Below, one piece after another: positions 1 through 7,471 of a stretch of DNA of 13,565 nucleotides (positions are counted from its first letter, which is position 1; each line of letters starts with the position of its first letter). Where the stretch lies: contig JANWJM010000083.1 in the NCBI GenBank assembly GCA_025449475.1, positions 1 through 13,565 of the forward strand, in the 5' to 3' direction. The notes under the pieces were generated by a model. The model was given only the letters and a program-made list of their open reading frames with translations. It had not been told where the DNA came from and did no database searches. A program made the translations under genes and the position numbers. The DNA comes from Thermoactinomycetaceae bacterium. GTDB lineage: Bacteria > Bacillota > Bacilli > Thermoactinomycetales > Thermoactinomycetaceae.

Positions 1-1
1 A

Positions 2-367
2 AAAATTATGGGATTCGGTCATCGTGTATACAAAAATGGGGATCCACGAGCAAAGCATTTGCGTGAAATGTCACGTCAACTGAGTGAGAAATCGGGAGAA
101 TCGTTGTGGTATCAGATGTCACTACAGATCGAAAAGCTGATGAACGAACAAAAATCGCTGAAACCAAATGTTGATTTTTATTCGGCATCAGTCTATAAAT
201 ATTTAGGCTTAAACGAAGAGTTCTACACGCCCATTTTTGCGATGAGTCGAGTGGTGGGTTGGACTGCTCATGTGTTAGAACAATACGAAGATAACCGCTT
301 GATTCGTCCGCGGGCAAAATATGTTGGAGAACAAAAGCAAGTTTATACACCCATCGAACAAAGATAA
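2..367 (+). CDS. citZ: Citrate synthase, C-terminal part (5' end outside window)
   Basis: Citrate synthase condenses oxaloacetate with acetyl-CoA to form citrate, the entry step of the TCA cycle in the cytoplasm. Only the last 121 codons lie in the window, and the frame is open through the left edge. The visible part carries the family signature GFGHRVYK, whose His (bases 20-22) corresponds to the substrate-binding/catalytic His305 of the E. coli enzyme. It also has NVDFYS, whose Asp (bases 173-175) corresponds to catalytic Asp362, and then the C-terminal block VGWTAHVLEQ with downstream Arg residues. The ending (PRAKYVG) is typical of the short bacillar CitZ type. The ATG at 8 is internal, not a start. 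It lies 29 bases upstream of icd in the same orientation, as in the B. subtilis citZ-icd-mdh operon. The symbol rests on this synteny, since a paralogous citA exists in some bacilli. Confidence 0.95.
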   Translation, partial: KIMGFGHRVYKNGDPRAKHLREMSRQLSEKSGESLWYQMSLQIEKLMNEQKSLKPNVDFYSASVYKYLGLNEEFYTPIFAMSRVVGWTAHVLEQYEDNRLIRPRAKYVGEQKQVYTPIEQR

Positions 368-396
368 ATGGATAAAATTTAGAAGGGAGACGACCA

Positions 397-1665
397 ATGA
401 CAGCGGGTGAAAAAATAATTATTGAGAATGGAAAGTTGCAAATCCCTGATCAACCTGTAATTCCTTATATTGAAGGTGACGGGACTGGGCCGGACATTTG
501 GGCTGCAGCAAGTAGAGTATTAGACGCATCTGTTGAAAAAGCATATAAAGGAAAAAGAAAAATCGTTTGGAAGGAAGTATATGCGGGCGAAAAAGCGTAT
601 CGTCAATTTGGGGAATGGTTGCCGCAGGAAACACTGGATACCATTCGAGAATATTTGGTGGCGATAAAAGGTCCACTGACCACACCGGTAGGAGGCGGAA
701 TTCGTTCGCTCAATGTTGCGTTACGGCAAGAGTTGGATTTGTATGTATGTCTTCGACCTGTTCGCTATTTTAAAGGCGTTCCTTCTCCCGTCAAAAGACC
801 AGAAGATGTAGATATGGTTATCTTTCGTGAAAACTCAGAAGATATTTATGCTGGCATTGAATGGGAAGCTGGATCGGAAGAAGTACAGAAGGTCATTCGT
901 TTTTTACAGGATGAGATGGGGGTTCAGAAAATTCGCTTTCCAGAGAGCTCGGGAATTGGGATCAAACCCGTGTCACAGGAAGGAACAGAACGGTTAGTGA
1001 AGGCGGCGATTGAGTACGCGATCAATCATAAACGGAAAAGTGTGACATTGGTACATAAAGGAAACATCATGAAATTTACTGAGGGTTCCTTCAAAAACTG
1101 GGGATACGAAGTAGCTGAACGGGATTATGCAGACCAAGTCTTTACATGGGCTCAGTATGATCGAATTCAAGAAAAGGATGGTACTGAAGCCGCTAATCGT
1201 GCACAAGCGGAGGCAGAAGCAGAAGGAAAAATTATCGTCAAAGATGTGATTGCTGATGCATTTTTGCAGCAGATTTTGACCCGTCCAGCGGAGTATGATG
1301 TAATTGCCACCCTAAACTTAAATGGCGACTATATTTCGGATGCATTAGCAGCTCAAGTTGGGGGAATTGGCATTGCGCCGGGTGCAAATATTAATTATCA
1401 CACAGGGCACGCTGTCTTTGAAGCCACACATGGTACTGCACCCAAATATGCAGGGCAAGATAAGGTGAACCCGGGATCGGTGATTTTATCAGGCGTTCTC
1501 ATGTTGGAATATTTGGGCTGGCAGGAGGCAGCTGACCAAATTGTAGAGGCAATGAATCGAACCATCAGTCAAAAAACGGTCACCTATGACTTTGCACGCT
1601 TAATGGAAGGGGCAACAAAAGTAAAATGTTCGGAGTTTGCCAACCATCTCATTGAAAACTTATAA
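397..1665 (+). CDS. icd: Isocitrate dehydrogenase, NADP-dependent
   Basis: This enzyme oxidatively decarboxylates isocitrate to 2-oxoglutarate using NADP+ in the cytosolic TCA cycle. The product has 422 residues, almost the same as B. subtilis Icd. Substrate-site residues are visible: S104, N106 and R110 in GGGIRSLNVALRQ, R120, R144 and Y151 in FRENSEDIYAGIEW, K221 in HKGNIMKFTEG, and D283 and D311 in NGDYISD. The block HGTAPKYAGQDKVNPGS contains the Lys-Tyr pair (K350, Y351) that in E. coli-type enzymes contacts the NADP 2'-phosphate, so NADP preference is expected. S104 is the equivalent of the residue phosphorylated by AceK in E. coli; no aceK is present here. The start ATG has a strong ribosome site (AGAAGGGAG, 381-389) 7 bases upstream. 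It is the middle gene of the citZ-icd-mdh operon. Confidence 0.97.
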   Translation: MTAGEKIIIENGKLQIPDQPVIPYIEGDGTGPDIWAAASRVLDASVEKAYKGKRKIVWKEVYAGEKAYRQFGEWLPQETLDTIREYLVAIKGPLTTPVGGGIRSLNVALRQELDLYVCLRPVRYFKGVPSPVKRPEDVDMVIFRENSEDIYAGIEWEAGSEEVQKVIRFLQDEMGVQKIRFPESSGIGIKPVSQEGTERLVKAAIEYAINHKRKSVTLVHKGNIMKFTEGSFKNWGYEVAERDYADQVFTWAQYDRIQEKDGTEAANRAQAEAEAEGKIIVKDVIADAFLQQILTRPAEYDVIATLNLNGDYISDALAAQVGGIGIAPGANINYHTGHAVFEATHGTAPKYAGQDKVNPGSVILSGVLMLEYLGWQEAADQIVEAMNRTISQKTVTYDFARLMEGATKVKCSEFANHLIENL

Positions 1666-1680
1666 AGAAAGGTGAATCCC

Positions 1681-2622
1681 ATGGCTGTTCGACGAAAAAA
1701 AATCTCTGTAATTGGTGCCGGATTTACTGGATCAACAACAGCCTTTTTGTTAGCACAAAAAGAACTAGGCGATGTTGTCTTGCTCGATATTCCTCAAGTC
1801 GATAAACCAACCAAAGGAAAAGCACTTGATATGCTTGAGTCAACGCCTGTCCTCGGGGCGGATGTGAATGTAGTGGGTACCAGTGATTATAAGGATACTG
1901 CCAATTCCGATCTTGTGATCATCACAGCTGGAATCGCTCGCAAGCCAGGAATGAGTCGAGATGATCTTGTGAGCACCAATGCGAAAGTAATCCGATCGGT
2001 TACCAAACAGGTGGTTGCAATTTCTCCGGATTGCATCATCTTGGTTCTTACAAATCCTGTCGATGCAATGACCTATGAAGCATACCGTACTTCTGGCTTT
2101 CCCAAACATCGCGTCATTGGTCAGTCAGGGGTATTGGATACCGCAAGATTTCGAACATTTGTCGCACAGGAATTAAACCTCTCCGTAGAAGATGTCTCAG
2201 GATTTGTATTAGGGGGACACGGAGATGATATGGTTCCTCTCATTCGATATTCCTATGCAGGTGGAATTCCGCTTGAAAAGTTGATTTCTCCTGAACGTTT
2301 AGCAGAAATTGTAGACCGAACCCGGAAAGGGGGAGGAGAAATCGTTGAATTGTTAGGAAATGGGAGTGCTTACTATGCACCGGCTGCTGCCCTTGTTCAA
2401 ATGGCAGAAGCCATTTTAAAAGATAAACGAAGAATTCTTCCCGCCATTGCTTATCTTGAAGGTGAATATGGATATTCGAATTTATATTTGGGAGTACCAG
2501 TTATCTTGGGTGGAAATGGTATCGAAAAAGTGATTGAATTGGAATTGACAAACGAAGAAAAACAGGCTTTGGATCGATCGGTGGAATCGGTAATGAATGT
2601 AATGAAAGTTTTACCAACCTAA
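1681..2622 (+). CDS. mdh: Malate dehydrogenase (LDH-like, NAD-dependent)
   Basis: This enzyme oxidises malate to oxaloacetate with NAD+, supplying citrate synthase encoded two genes upstream. The product has 313 residues, like B. subtilis Mdh (312). The Rossmann motif GAGFTGS is at residues 12-18 and D36 ends beta-2, which selects NAD over NADP. The active-site loop ARKPGMSR supplies R87 and R93, of which R87 is the substrate-specificity Arg of malate rather than lactate dehydrogenases. N125 lies in LTNPVD, D153 and R156 in LDTARF, and catalytic H180 in GGHGDD. I place the start at the ATG at 1681 because AAAGGTG (1668-1674) sits 6 bases before it. An in-frame GTG at 1672 lies inside that ribosome site and is unlikely. 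Only 15 bases separate it from icd, and a terminator follows 9 bases after the stop. Confidence 0.96.
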   Translation: MAVRRKKISVIGAGFTGSTTAFLLAQKELGDVVLLDIPQVDKPTKGKALDMLESTPVLGADVNVVGTSDYKDTANSDLVIITAGIARKPGMSRDDLVSTNAKVIRSVTKQVVAISPDCIILVLTNPVDAMTYEAYRTSGFPKHRVIGQSGVLDTARFRTFVAQELNLSVEDVSGFVLGGHGDDMVPLIRYSYAGGIPLEKLISPERLAEIVDRTRKGGGEIVELLGNGSAYYAPAAALVQMAEAILKDKRRILPAIAYLEGEYGYSNLYLGVPVILGGNGIEKVIELELTNEEKQALDRSVESVMNVMKVLPT

Positions 2623-2631
2623 AGCTAGGAG

Positions 2632-2660
2632 ACTAGAGGTTTTATCACCTCTAGTTTTTT
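2632..2660 (+). terminator. Intrinsic terminator after mdh
   Basis: A perfect 9-bp stem (ACTAGAGGT, 2632-2640, with ACCTCTAGT, 2647-2655) encloses a 6-base loop and runs into six Ts (2655-2660). It begins 9 bases after the mdh stop codon and should end the citZ-icd-mdh transcript. Confidence 0.9.
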
Positions 2661-2780
2661 ATCGATCGAAATAAGGCATCGATGATCCATTGAGGAAAAT
2701 GCGTAGTTCAGCTTTAACAATGGTTGATGCAAAAACAGAATACAGTATTATCAAAGAATCCAATGGAAATAAGCAGAATA
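2661..2780 (+). other. Gene-poor segment between two terminators; possible small ORF or sRNA
   Basis: This 120-base segment has the mdh terminator on its left and a second intrinsic terminator on its right, so the second terminator needs a transcript of its own or one that has read through the first. A 31-codon frame starts at ATG 2699 and ends at the TGA at 2792-2794, inside the second hairpin's loop. A GAGG (2692-2695) stands only 3 bases before the ATG, which is short for a working ribosome site. The predicted peptide is hydrophilic and Lys/Asn-rich, with no motif I recognise. I see no convincing sigma-A promoter; TTTAAC at 2713 has no good partner. It may be a small RNA, a small protein, a decayed gene, or merely spacer. 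Confidence 0.3.
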
Positions 2781-2809
2781 AGAAGAGGGGATGATACCCC
2801 CTCTTTTTT
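2781..2809 (+). terminator. Second intrinsic terminator, upstream of phoP
   Basis: The stem AAGAGGGG (2783-2790) pairs perfectly with CCCCTCTT (2798-2805) around a 7-base loop, and the T-run continues to 2809. It is GC-rich at the loop side and looks strong. It insulates phoPR from upstream transcription. Confidence 0.88.
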
Positions 2810-2873
2810 GTGGGATTTGATTGTTATAAAATGAGTTTTTCTGAGATGATTTCTATCGCATGACTGCTTATTG

Positions 2874-2901
2874 TTGCTTATTTCAATCGTTTCACTATGA
2901 T
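2874..2901 (+). promoter_or_regulatory. Candidate sigma-A promoter for phoPR
   Basis: TATGAT (2896-2901) matches five of six bases of the -10 consensus. TTGCTT (2874-2879) stands 16 bases upstream and keeps only the TTG of the -35 consensus. This would start RNA near 2908, giving a leader of about 45 bases before phoP. The TT-rich hexamers around 2868-2895 are irregularly spaced and poor Pho boxes, so autoregulation by PhoP cannot be claimed from sequence. Confidence 0.3.
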
Positions 2902-2952
2902 ATCCTTGGAGTAAAGAAGTTAAATCCTAGATTAAGGCGAGGGATTAAATGC

Positions 2953-3666
2953 ATGACCAAGAAAATATTAATTGTTGAAGATGAGCAATCCATTATCAAA
3001 TTAGTTAAATTTAATCTCGAGAAAGCTGGATTTCAAGTAGATGTAGCAACGGATGGTCAGATGGCATTAGATAAAGTACAACAATCCGTACATGATCTGG
3101 TCGTTCTTGATCTGATGTTACCAAAAATGGATGGGTTAGAAGTCTGTCGTAAGTTAAGACAGGAAAAGAAACATATCCCTATTTTGATTCTCACAGCGAA
3201 AGCCGATGAATTTGATAAAGTACTAGGTCTGGAATTGGGAGCCGATGATTATTTGACCAAGCCTTTTAGCCCAAGAGAATTAACGGCAAGAATTAAAGCG
3301 ATTCTTCGGCGAGTTGAGGCGATACAAGAAACACAGCAAGTAAGCAAGAAAGAAAAACAGATTCAAGTCGGCGATCTATCGATTGATCTCGAAGGATATG
3401 AAGTGATGTTCAAACAGGAAAAATTAGATCTTACCCCTAAAGAGTTTGAATTGCTAGTGTTTATGGCCAACCATCGAGGAAAGGTTTTATCTCGAGATCA
3501 ATTGTTGAATACGGTTTGGAATTATGATTATGTCGGTGATTCGCGTATCGTCGATGTTCATGTGAGTCATTTGAGGGATAAGATCGAAGTTGACTCTCGA
3601 AACCCAGTCTATATTAAAACGATTCGTGGGATCGGTTATAAGTTTGAGGGGCCCGGTTATAAATGA
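2953..3666 (+). CDS. phoP: Phosphate response regulator PhoP (OmpR family)
   Basis: This is a DNA-binding response regulator that, when phosphorylated by PhoR, activates phosphate-starvation genes by binding tandem Pho boxes. It has 237 residues (B. subtilis PhoP: 240). The receiver domain (about 1-118) shows the acidic pocket E9/D10, phospho-acceptor D53 in VLDLMLP, T81 and K103 in LTKPF. The winged-helix output domain (about 135-232) ends with the OmpR-family signature VYIKTIRGIGYKF. The chosen ATG has GAGGG (2939-2943) 9 bases upstream. An in-frame ATG at 2860 would add 31 residues unlike any receiver N-terminus and lacks a ribosome site. Its stop overlaps the phoR start by 4 bases (ATGA), so the two are translationally coupled. 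A likely target, the pstS promoter, is 1.8 kb downstream. Confidence 0.95.
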   Translation: MTKKILIVEDEQSIIKLVKFNLEKAGFQVDVATDGQMALDKVQQSVHDLVVLDLMLPKMDGLEVCRKLRQEKKHIPILILTAKADEFDKVLGLELGADDYLTKPFSPRELTARIKAILRRVEAIQETQQVSKKEKQIQVGDLSIDLEGYEVMFKQEKLDLTPKEFELLVFMANHRGKVLSRDQLLNTVWNYDYVGDSRIVDVHVSHLRDKIEVDSRNPVYIKTIRGIGYKFEGPGYK

Positions 3667-5420
3667 AGACCTTAAAAGCAAAGATCAATCTGATGTTTTT
3701 AAGTCTGATTGGTTGTTCCGTGATTATAACGGGTGCTTTTGTTGCTCTTTTGTTGAGGGATTCTTATATTGAGTCATTGATGATCCGATTGTCCAAAGAA
3801 GGAGAGATGATTGCAAAGACGATCGATTGGAAGCAATCAATGAAAGATCCGGAATATCTACAGCAACAAACAGAAATTTATGATGATACCTTGGATGTCC
3901 GTGTCTCATTCGTGGATGCCAATGGGAATTTAGTGAGTGATTCCAGACAATCCGTTATCTCGAGCGAGAACCAAAGGCAGTATGGAGAGATCCAACAGGC
4001 GTTAACCAGTAACAAAGTGAGAAGTTATACTGAGCGAAGGGGAGACTTTATCCATGCTGCCTTCCCTCTTATCCAAAACGATCAGGTACAGGGAGCGATC
4101 CGTTTATCGTTAAATTTAAAGGATGTAAATAATACATTAATTCGGGTTTGGATCTCCTTATCGGGTGGACTGGTTGTTGCATTTGCATTGACGGCTTTCG
4201 CAAGTTCACGAATTGCGAGTAGTGTTGCGAAACCGTTGGAAGATATGACACAAATAGCGGTGGATATTACTAGAAATCGATTCCATCAACGAGTAAGAGA
4301 CCAAGGGAATGATGAAGTGGCGCGATTGGGGCAAGCGATCAATCGCATGGCACATAATTTACAAAAGCAGATGAATACCATTCGCCAAAGTGAGCGTAGA
4401 TTGGTAAGTGTGATGGAATCCTTAGAGAGTGGTCTAGCGATGATTGATTCATCGGGGAAAATTGTATTTGCGAATCGATCATTTGAACAAATATTTGGTA
4501 TATCCGATGAAGAGCTCACAGGAATCACGTTTCATGAATTGACACATCCCTATGATTTACGATCACTGATTCTGTTATGTATAAAAATGGAGCAAGCGCT
4601 TAAAAAGGAGATTCAAATCCATGATCCAACAGATAAGACGTATGAAGTGCATTTGAGTCCAATCATCGAAAAAAAAGGGATTAGTGTCGTTGTTGCTTTC
4701 TATGATTTAACTGCCATTCGAAACCTCGAACAAATGAGAAAAGATTTTGTGGCCAATGTTTCACATGAGCTAAAGACTCCGATCACTTCGATTCGCGGTT
4801 TTGCAGAAACCCTGTTGGATGGTGAATTGGAGGATGTCAAAACCAGTCGCGAATTTTTGGAGATCATCCATGAAGAGAGTTTACGGCTACAACGATTAAT
4901 CGCCGACTTGCTTGATCTCTCTCGCATCGAATCGAAGAAAATGGAATTGCAAATGGAAGAAGTACCGGTCGATGAACTTGTCCGAAATATCGTCAAAACG
5001 ATGGAGGATCAGTGGAAGGCCAAAAAACAAACATTAACGGTATCGATCGCCCATTCGTTTCATGTGCGAGTGGATGTAGATAGTTTCCGGCAAATCTTAA
5101 TTAACCTGCTTTCCAACGCCATTTCCTATACACATAAAGGCGGAGAAATCGAGGTCATCGCCTATCGTAAAGGAGACAACTGGATTCTAATTGTAAAAGA
5201 TACCGGGATCGGTATTCCCATTCAAGATCAATCGCGCATATTTGAACGCTTCTATCGGGTAGATAAAGATCGTTCACGCGATTCAGGAGGAACGGGTTTG
5301 GGACTTGCCATTGTAAAACACTTAATCGAGATTTATCAAGGGAGCATAGAGGTTAAGAGTGAAGTTGGCAAAGGCTCAGAGTTTCAATTAACATTTCCCA
5401 TTTATATCAAAGGCGAATAA
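3663..5420 (+). CDS. phoR: Phosphate sensor histidine kinase PhoR
   Basis: This is a membrane histidine kinase that phosphorylates PhoP under phosphate limitation. The product has 585 residues, like B. subtilis PhoR (579). Order of parts: TM1 about 10-31; extracytoplasmic region 33-163, which in B. subtilis is a PAS-like fold; TM2 about 164-182; HAMP about 184-237; cytoplasmic PAS about 245-350 (starting at MESLESGLAMID); HisKA with phospho-acceptor H368 in NVSHELKTP; and a HATPase domain with N box (N485 in NLLSNA), G1 box DTGIGIP (513-519), F box and G2 box GGTGLGLAI (542-550). All catalytic boxes are intact. Translation is coupled to phoP by a 4-base overlap; GAGGGG at 3646-3651 is the ribosome site, 11 bases before the ATG. 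An A8 run at 4669-4676 lies in the PAS-HisKA linker. Confidence 0.95.
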   Translation: MKTLKAKINLMFLSLIGCSVIITGAFVALLLRDSYIESLMIRLSKEGEMIAKTIDWKQSMKDPEYLQQQTEIYDDTLDVRVSFVDANGNLVSDSRQSVISSENQRQYGEIQQALTSNKVRSYTERRGDFIHAAFPLIQNDQVQGAIRLSLNLKDVNNTLIRVWISLSGGLVVAFALTAFASSRIASSVAKPLEDMTQIAVDITRNRFHQRVRDQGNDEVARLGQAINRMAHNLQKQMNTIRQSERRLVSVMESLESGLAMIDSSGKIVFANRSFEQIFGISDEELTGITFHELTHPYDLRSLILLCIKMEQALKKEIQIHDPTDKTYEVHLSPIIEKKGISVVVAFYDLTAIRNLEQMRKDFVANVSHELKTPITSIRGFAETLLDGELEDVKTSREFLEIIHEESLRLQRLIADLLDLSRIESKKMELQMEEVPVDELVRNIVKTMEDQWKAKKQTLTVSIAHSFHVRVDVDSFRQILINLLSNAISYTHKGGEIEVIAYRKGDNWILIVKDTGIGIPIQDQSRIFERFYRVDKDRSRDSGGTGLGLAIVKHLIEIYQGSIEVKSEVGKGSEFQLTFPIYIKGE

Positions 5421-5444
5421 CTAGGGGAAGTTCCCTAGTTTTTT
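5420..5444 (+). terminator. Intrinsic terminator after phoR
   Basis: The stem ACTAGGG (5420-5426) pairs with CCCTAGT (5433-5439) around a GAAGTT loop and is followed by six Ts (5439-5444). The stem uses the last base of the phoR stop codon. It separates phoPR from the pst operon and ends one base before the first Pho-box hexamer. Confidence 0.85.
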
Positions 5445-5445
5445 C

Positions 5446-5485
5446 TTTACAAAAAATTAACGCTGACTTCATTTAAAAATTATAT
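5446..5485 (+). promoter_or_regulatory. Four tandem Pho boxes upstream of pstS
   Basis: Four hexamers related to the Bacillus PhoP-binding consensus TT(A/T/C)ACA lie on one strand: TTTACA (5446-5451), TTAACG (5457-5462), TTCATT (5468-5473) and TTATAT (5480-5485). The spacers are 5, 5 and 6 bases, so the repeats fall on one DNA face. Relative to the -10 box at 5494 the block covers about -60 to -21. That is where PhoP dimers bind at activated promoters in B. subtilis, taking the place of a -35 element. The first box is perfect and the last two are degenerate. Confidence 0.75.
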
Positions 5486-5493
5486 GAAACCCT

Positions 5494-5499
5494 TATATT
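5494..5499 (+). promoter_or_regulatory. -10 element of the pst operon promoter
   Basis: TATATT matches five of six bases of the sigma-A -10 consensus and has no -35 hexamer at 17 bases, as expected for a PhoP-dependent promoter. RNA would start near 5506, giving a leader of about 37 bases before pstS. CATAGT (5504-5509) is a weaker alternative. Confidence 0.6.
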
Positions 5500-5542
5500 G
5501 ATTCATAGTAAGGAAATGAATCGATAGGGGGACTCATCGAGC

Positions 5543-6487
5543 ATGCTAAAAAGATCAATTGTTATTAGTAGTATATTGGCACTCATTTTCAGTGTTCTTG
5601 TTGGTTGTTCCAGTGGTTCAACTGATGAAAATGGCGGAAAACATGCAGGAAAAGATCTTTCCGGTACTGTAAAAGTGGATGGATCAAGTACCGTCTTTCC
5701 AGTTTCACAAGCAATTGCAGAAGAATTTATGAAGGAATTTCCGAACGTTCAAGTAACTGTTGGCGAATCAGGGACCGGTGGCGGATTTAAGAAATGGACA
5801 GTAGGAGAAATTGATATTGCCGATGCGTCACGGCCGATAAAAGATGAAGAGAAAGAACAGGCTGCAAAAAATAAGATTCAGCCCATTGAGATTCCAATCG
5901 CATATGATGGGATCGCAGTTGTTGTCAACAAGGAGAATGATTTTGTTACTGACATTACTGTGGAAGAGCTAAAGAAAATTTGGGAACCGAATAGCAAGGT
6001 GAAATTATGGAGCGATGTTCGTCCGGAGTGGCCAAAAGAGCCGATTAAATTGTATGGACCTGGCACATCATCCGGCACGTTTGAGTATTTTACGGAGGAA
6101 ATCGTTGGTGAATCTAAAAAGAGCCGGACGGATTATACGGCTAGTGAAGATGATAATGCACTTGTCAAAGGGGTTCAAGGAGATAAATACAGCTTAGGTT
6201 ATTTTGGATATGCCTATTACAGAGAAAACAAAGATACATTAAAAGCTTTGAAGATTGATGCCGGAAAAGGTCCAATTGAACCCAATGAACAAACCATTGA
6301 AGACGGAACCTATGCACCTTTATCACGTCCAATCTATATCTATCCAAGTAATGAATCATTGAAAAAACCGGAAGTGAAAGAATTTGTTAAGTTTTATTTA
6401 GAAAATGCCCAAACGATTATACCAGAAGTCGGTTATGTACCACTTAGCGACGAAAAATATAAGGAATCTTTGAAAAATATCGATTAA
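5543..6487 (+). CDS. pstS: Phosphate-binding lipoprotein PstS
   Basis: This is the extracytoplasmic receptor of the high-affinity phosphate ABC transporter, anchored to the outer face of the membrane. It has 314 residues. A lipoprotein signal (KR, hydrophobic core 6-18, lipobox LVGC with C22 as the lipidated residue) is followed by a Ser/Gly/Asp linker. Phosphate-contacting loops typical of PstS are visible: VDGSSTVFP (45-53), GESGTGGG (74-81), DIADASRPI (91-99) and GPGTSSGTFEYF (172-183). The ribosome site AGGGGGA (5526-5532) lies 10 bases before the ATG. It is the first gene of pstSCAB-phoU, behind a Pho-box promoter, and is followed by an intercistronic hairpin that probably keeps its message more abundant than the rest. 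Confidence 0.96.
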   Translation: MLKRSIVISSILALIFSVLVGCSSGSTDENGGKHAGKDLSGTVKVDGSSTVFPVSQAIAEEFMKEFPNVQVTVGESGTGGGFKKWTVGEIDIADASRPIKDEEKEQAAKNKIQPIEIPIAYDGIAVVVNKENDFVTDITVEELKKIWEPNSKVKLWSDVRPEWPKEPIKLYGPGTSSGTFEYFTEEIVGESKKSRTDYTASEDDNALVKGVQGDKYSLGYFGYAYYRENKDTLKALKIDAGKGPIEPNEQTIEDGTYAPLSRPIYIYPSNESLKKPEVKEFVKFYLENAQTIIPEVGYVPLSDEKYKESLKNID

Positions 6488-6504
6488 TAAAAAATAGCAT
6501 GATC

Positions 6505-6534
6505 GAAATGTGGCTCCATAAGGAGCCGCATTTC
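6505..6534 (+). promoter_or_regulatory. Intercistronic stem-loop between pstS and pstC
   Basis: GAAATGTGGCTCC (6505-6517) pairs with GGAGCCGCATTTC (6522-6534) along 13 bp with one G-U pair and a tight 4-base loop. No T-run follows, so it is not a standard terminator. It lies in the 69-base gap between pstS and pstC, 22 bases before the pstC start. A role as a 3' stabiliser or partial block giving excess PstS is inferred; post-transcriptional differential expression of the pst operon is known in B. subtilis. Confidence 0.75.
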
Positions 6535-6556
6535 CCGTCTAGAAAGGAGCAAGAAA

Positions 6557-7471
6557 ATGAATGCGCAATTTCGTAAACCCCCATCGTGGCGAAATGTTTT
6601 GGAAAAAGGGGTCGTTGTAGGTTTGGCCTGTTGTGCGCTTATCTCTGTTTTTACGACCTTAGCGATCTTAATCACGTTGTTCGTGGAGACAACTTCTTTT
6701 TTTAATGAAATCCCCCTCTTTCATTTTTTTACAGAGACGGAGTGGACGGCTTTGTTTAGTGGTGACCAGCAGAAGTTTGGGATTTTACCATTAATTATAG
6801 GAACTTGTTTGGTCACACTGATTGCGGCAGCAATTGCCATTCCCATTGGACTGACAAGCGCGATCTACTTAAGTGAATTTGCCCATGATCGCATTCGCAG
6901 AATCATCAAACCCATCCTTGAAGTTTTGGCGGGTATTCCAACCATTGTTTATGGATTTTTTGCAGTGACCTTAGTCACACCAACTCTTAAGAATTTTATC
7001 CCTTCACTTGAAACATTTAATGCATTGAGTGCGGGAATTGTGGTTGGAATTATGATTATCCCTATGATCGCATCACTCAGTGAAGATGCGATGATGTCAG
7101 TGCCAAATCGGATCCGTGAAGCCGCGTATGGGCTTGGTTCAACGCGACTAGAGGTCGCTTTACGTGTTGTCTTACCTGCGGCGATTTCAGGGATTATCGC
7201 CTCGTTTGTCCTCGCGTTATCGCGTGCCATTGGTGAGACCATGATCGTTACAATCGCGGCTGGAGCGACTCCTCATTTATCGTTTGATCCGACTGTATCG
7301 ATTCAGACGATGACTGCATATATTGTCCAGGCTGCCACCGGTGATATTTCCTACGAGAGTATTGCCTATAAGTCCATCTATGCAGTGGGGATCACTCTCT
7401 TTTGCATGACATTTCTTATGAATATCTTTGCAGAATTTATTTCAAGACGTTTTCGAGAGGAGTATGAATAA
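6557..7471 (+). CDS. pstC: Phosphate ABC transporter permease PstC
   Basis: This is one of two channel subunits of the PstSCAB phosphate importer in the cytoplasmic membrane. It has 304 residues. I see six hydrophobic spans at about 18-43, 76-104, 118-140, 156-175, 205-232 and 272-295. The motif GIPTIVYGFFAV (126-137) is typical of PstC/PstA. The cytoplasmic EAA coupling loop (EAAYGLGSTRLEVALRVVLP, 188-207) is where PstB docks. After it comes the conserved LSRAIGETM (221-229). AAAGGAG (6543-6549) is 7 bases before the ATG. Its TAA overlaps the pstA ATG by one base (TAATG), so the two permeases are coupled and probably made in equal amounts. Confidence 0.95.
   Translation: MNAQFRKPPSWRNVLEKGVVVGLACCALISVFTTLAILITLFVETTSFFNEIPLFHFFTETEWTALFSGDQQKFGILPLIIGTCLVTLIAAAIAIPIGLTSAIYLSEFAHDRIRRIIKPILEVLAGIPTIVYGFFAVTLVTPTLKNFIPSLETFNALSAGIVVGIMIIPMIASLSEDAMMSVPNRIREAAYGLGSTRLEVALRVVLPAAISGIIASFVLALSRAIGETMIVTIAAGATPHLSFDPTVSIQTMTAYIVQAATGDISYESIAYKSIYAVGITLFCMTFLMNIFAEFISRRFREEYE

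Noticed and set aside
1672..1680. GTG start for mdh
   Set aside because: It lies inside the AAAGGTG ribosome site that serves the ATG at 1681.
2868..2895. Pho boxes before phoP (TTATTG, TTATTT, TTTCAC)
   Set aside because: Each matches only about half of the consensus and the steps are 10 and 12 bases; this is too weak beside the clear set before pstS.
2860..2952. 31-residue N-terminal extension of PhoP
   Set aside because: There is no ribosome site before the ATG at 2860, and receiver domains begin directly with KKILIVEDE.
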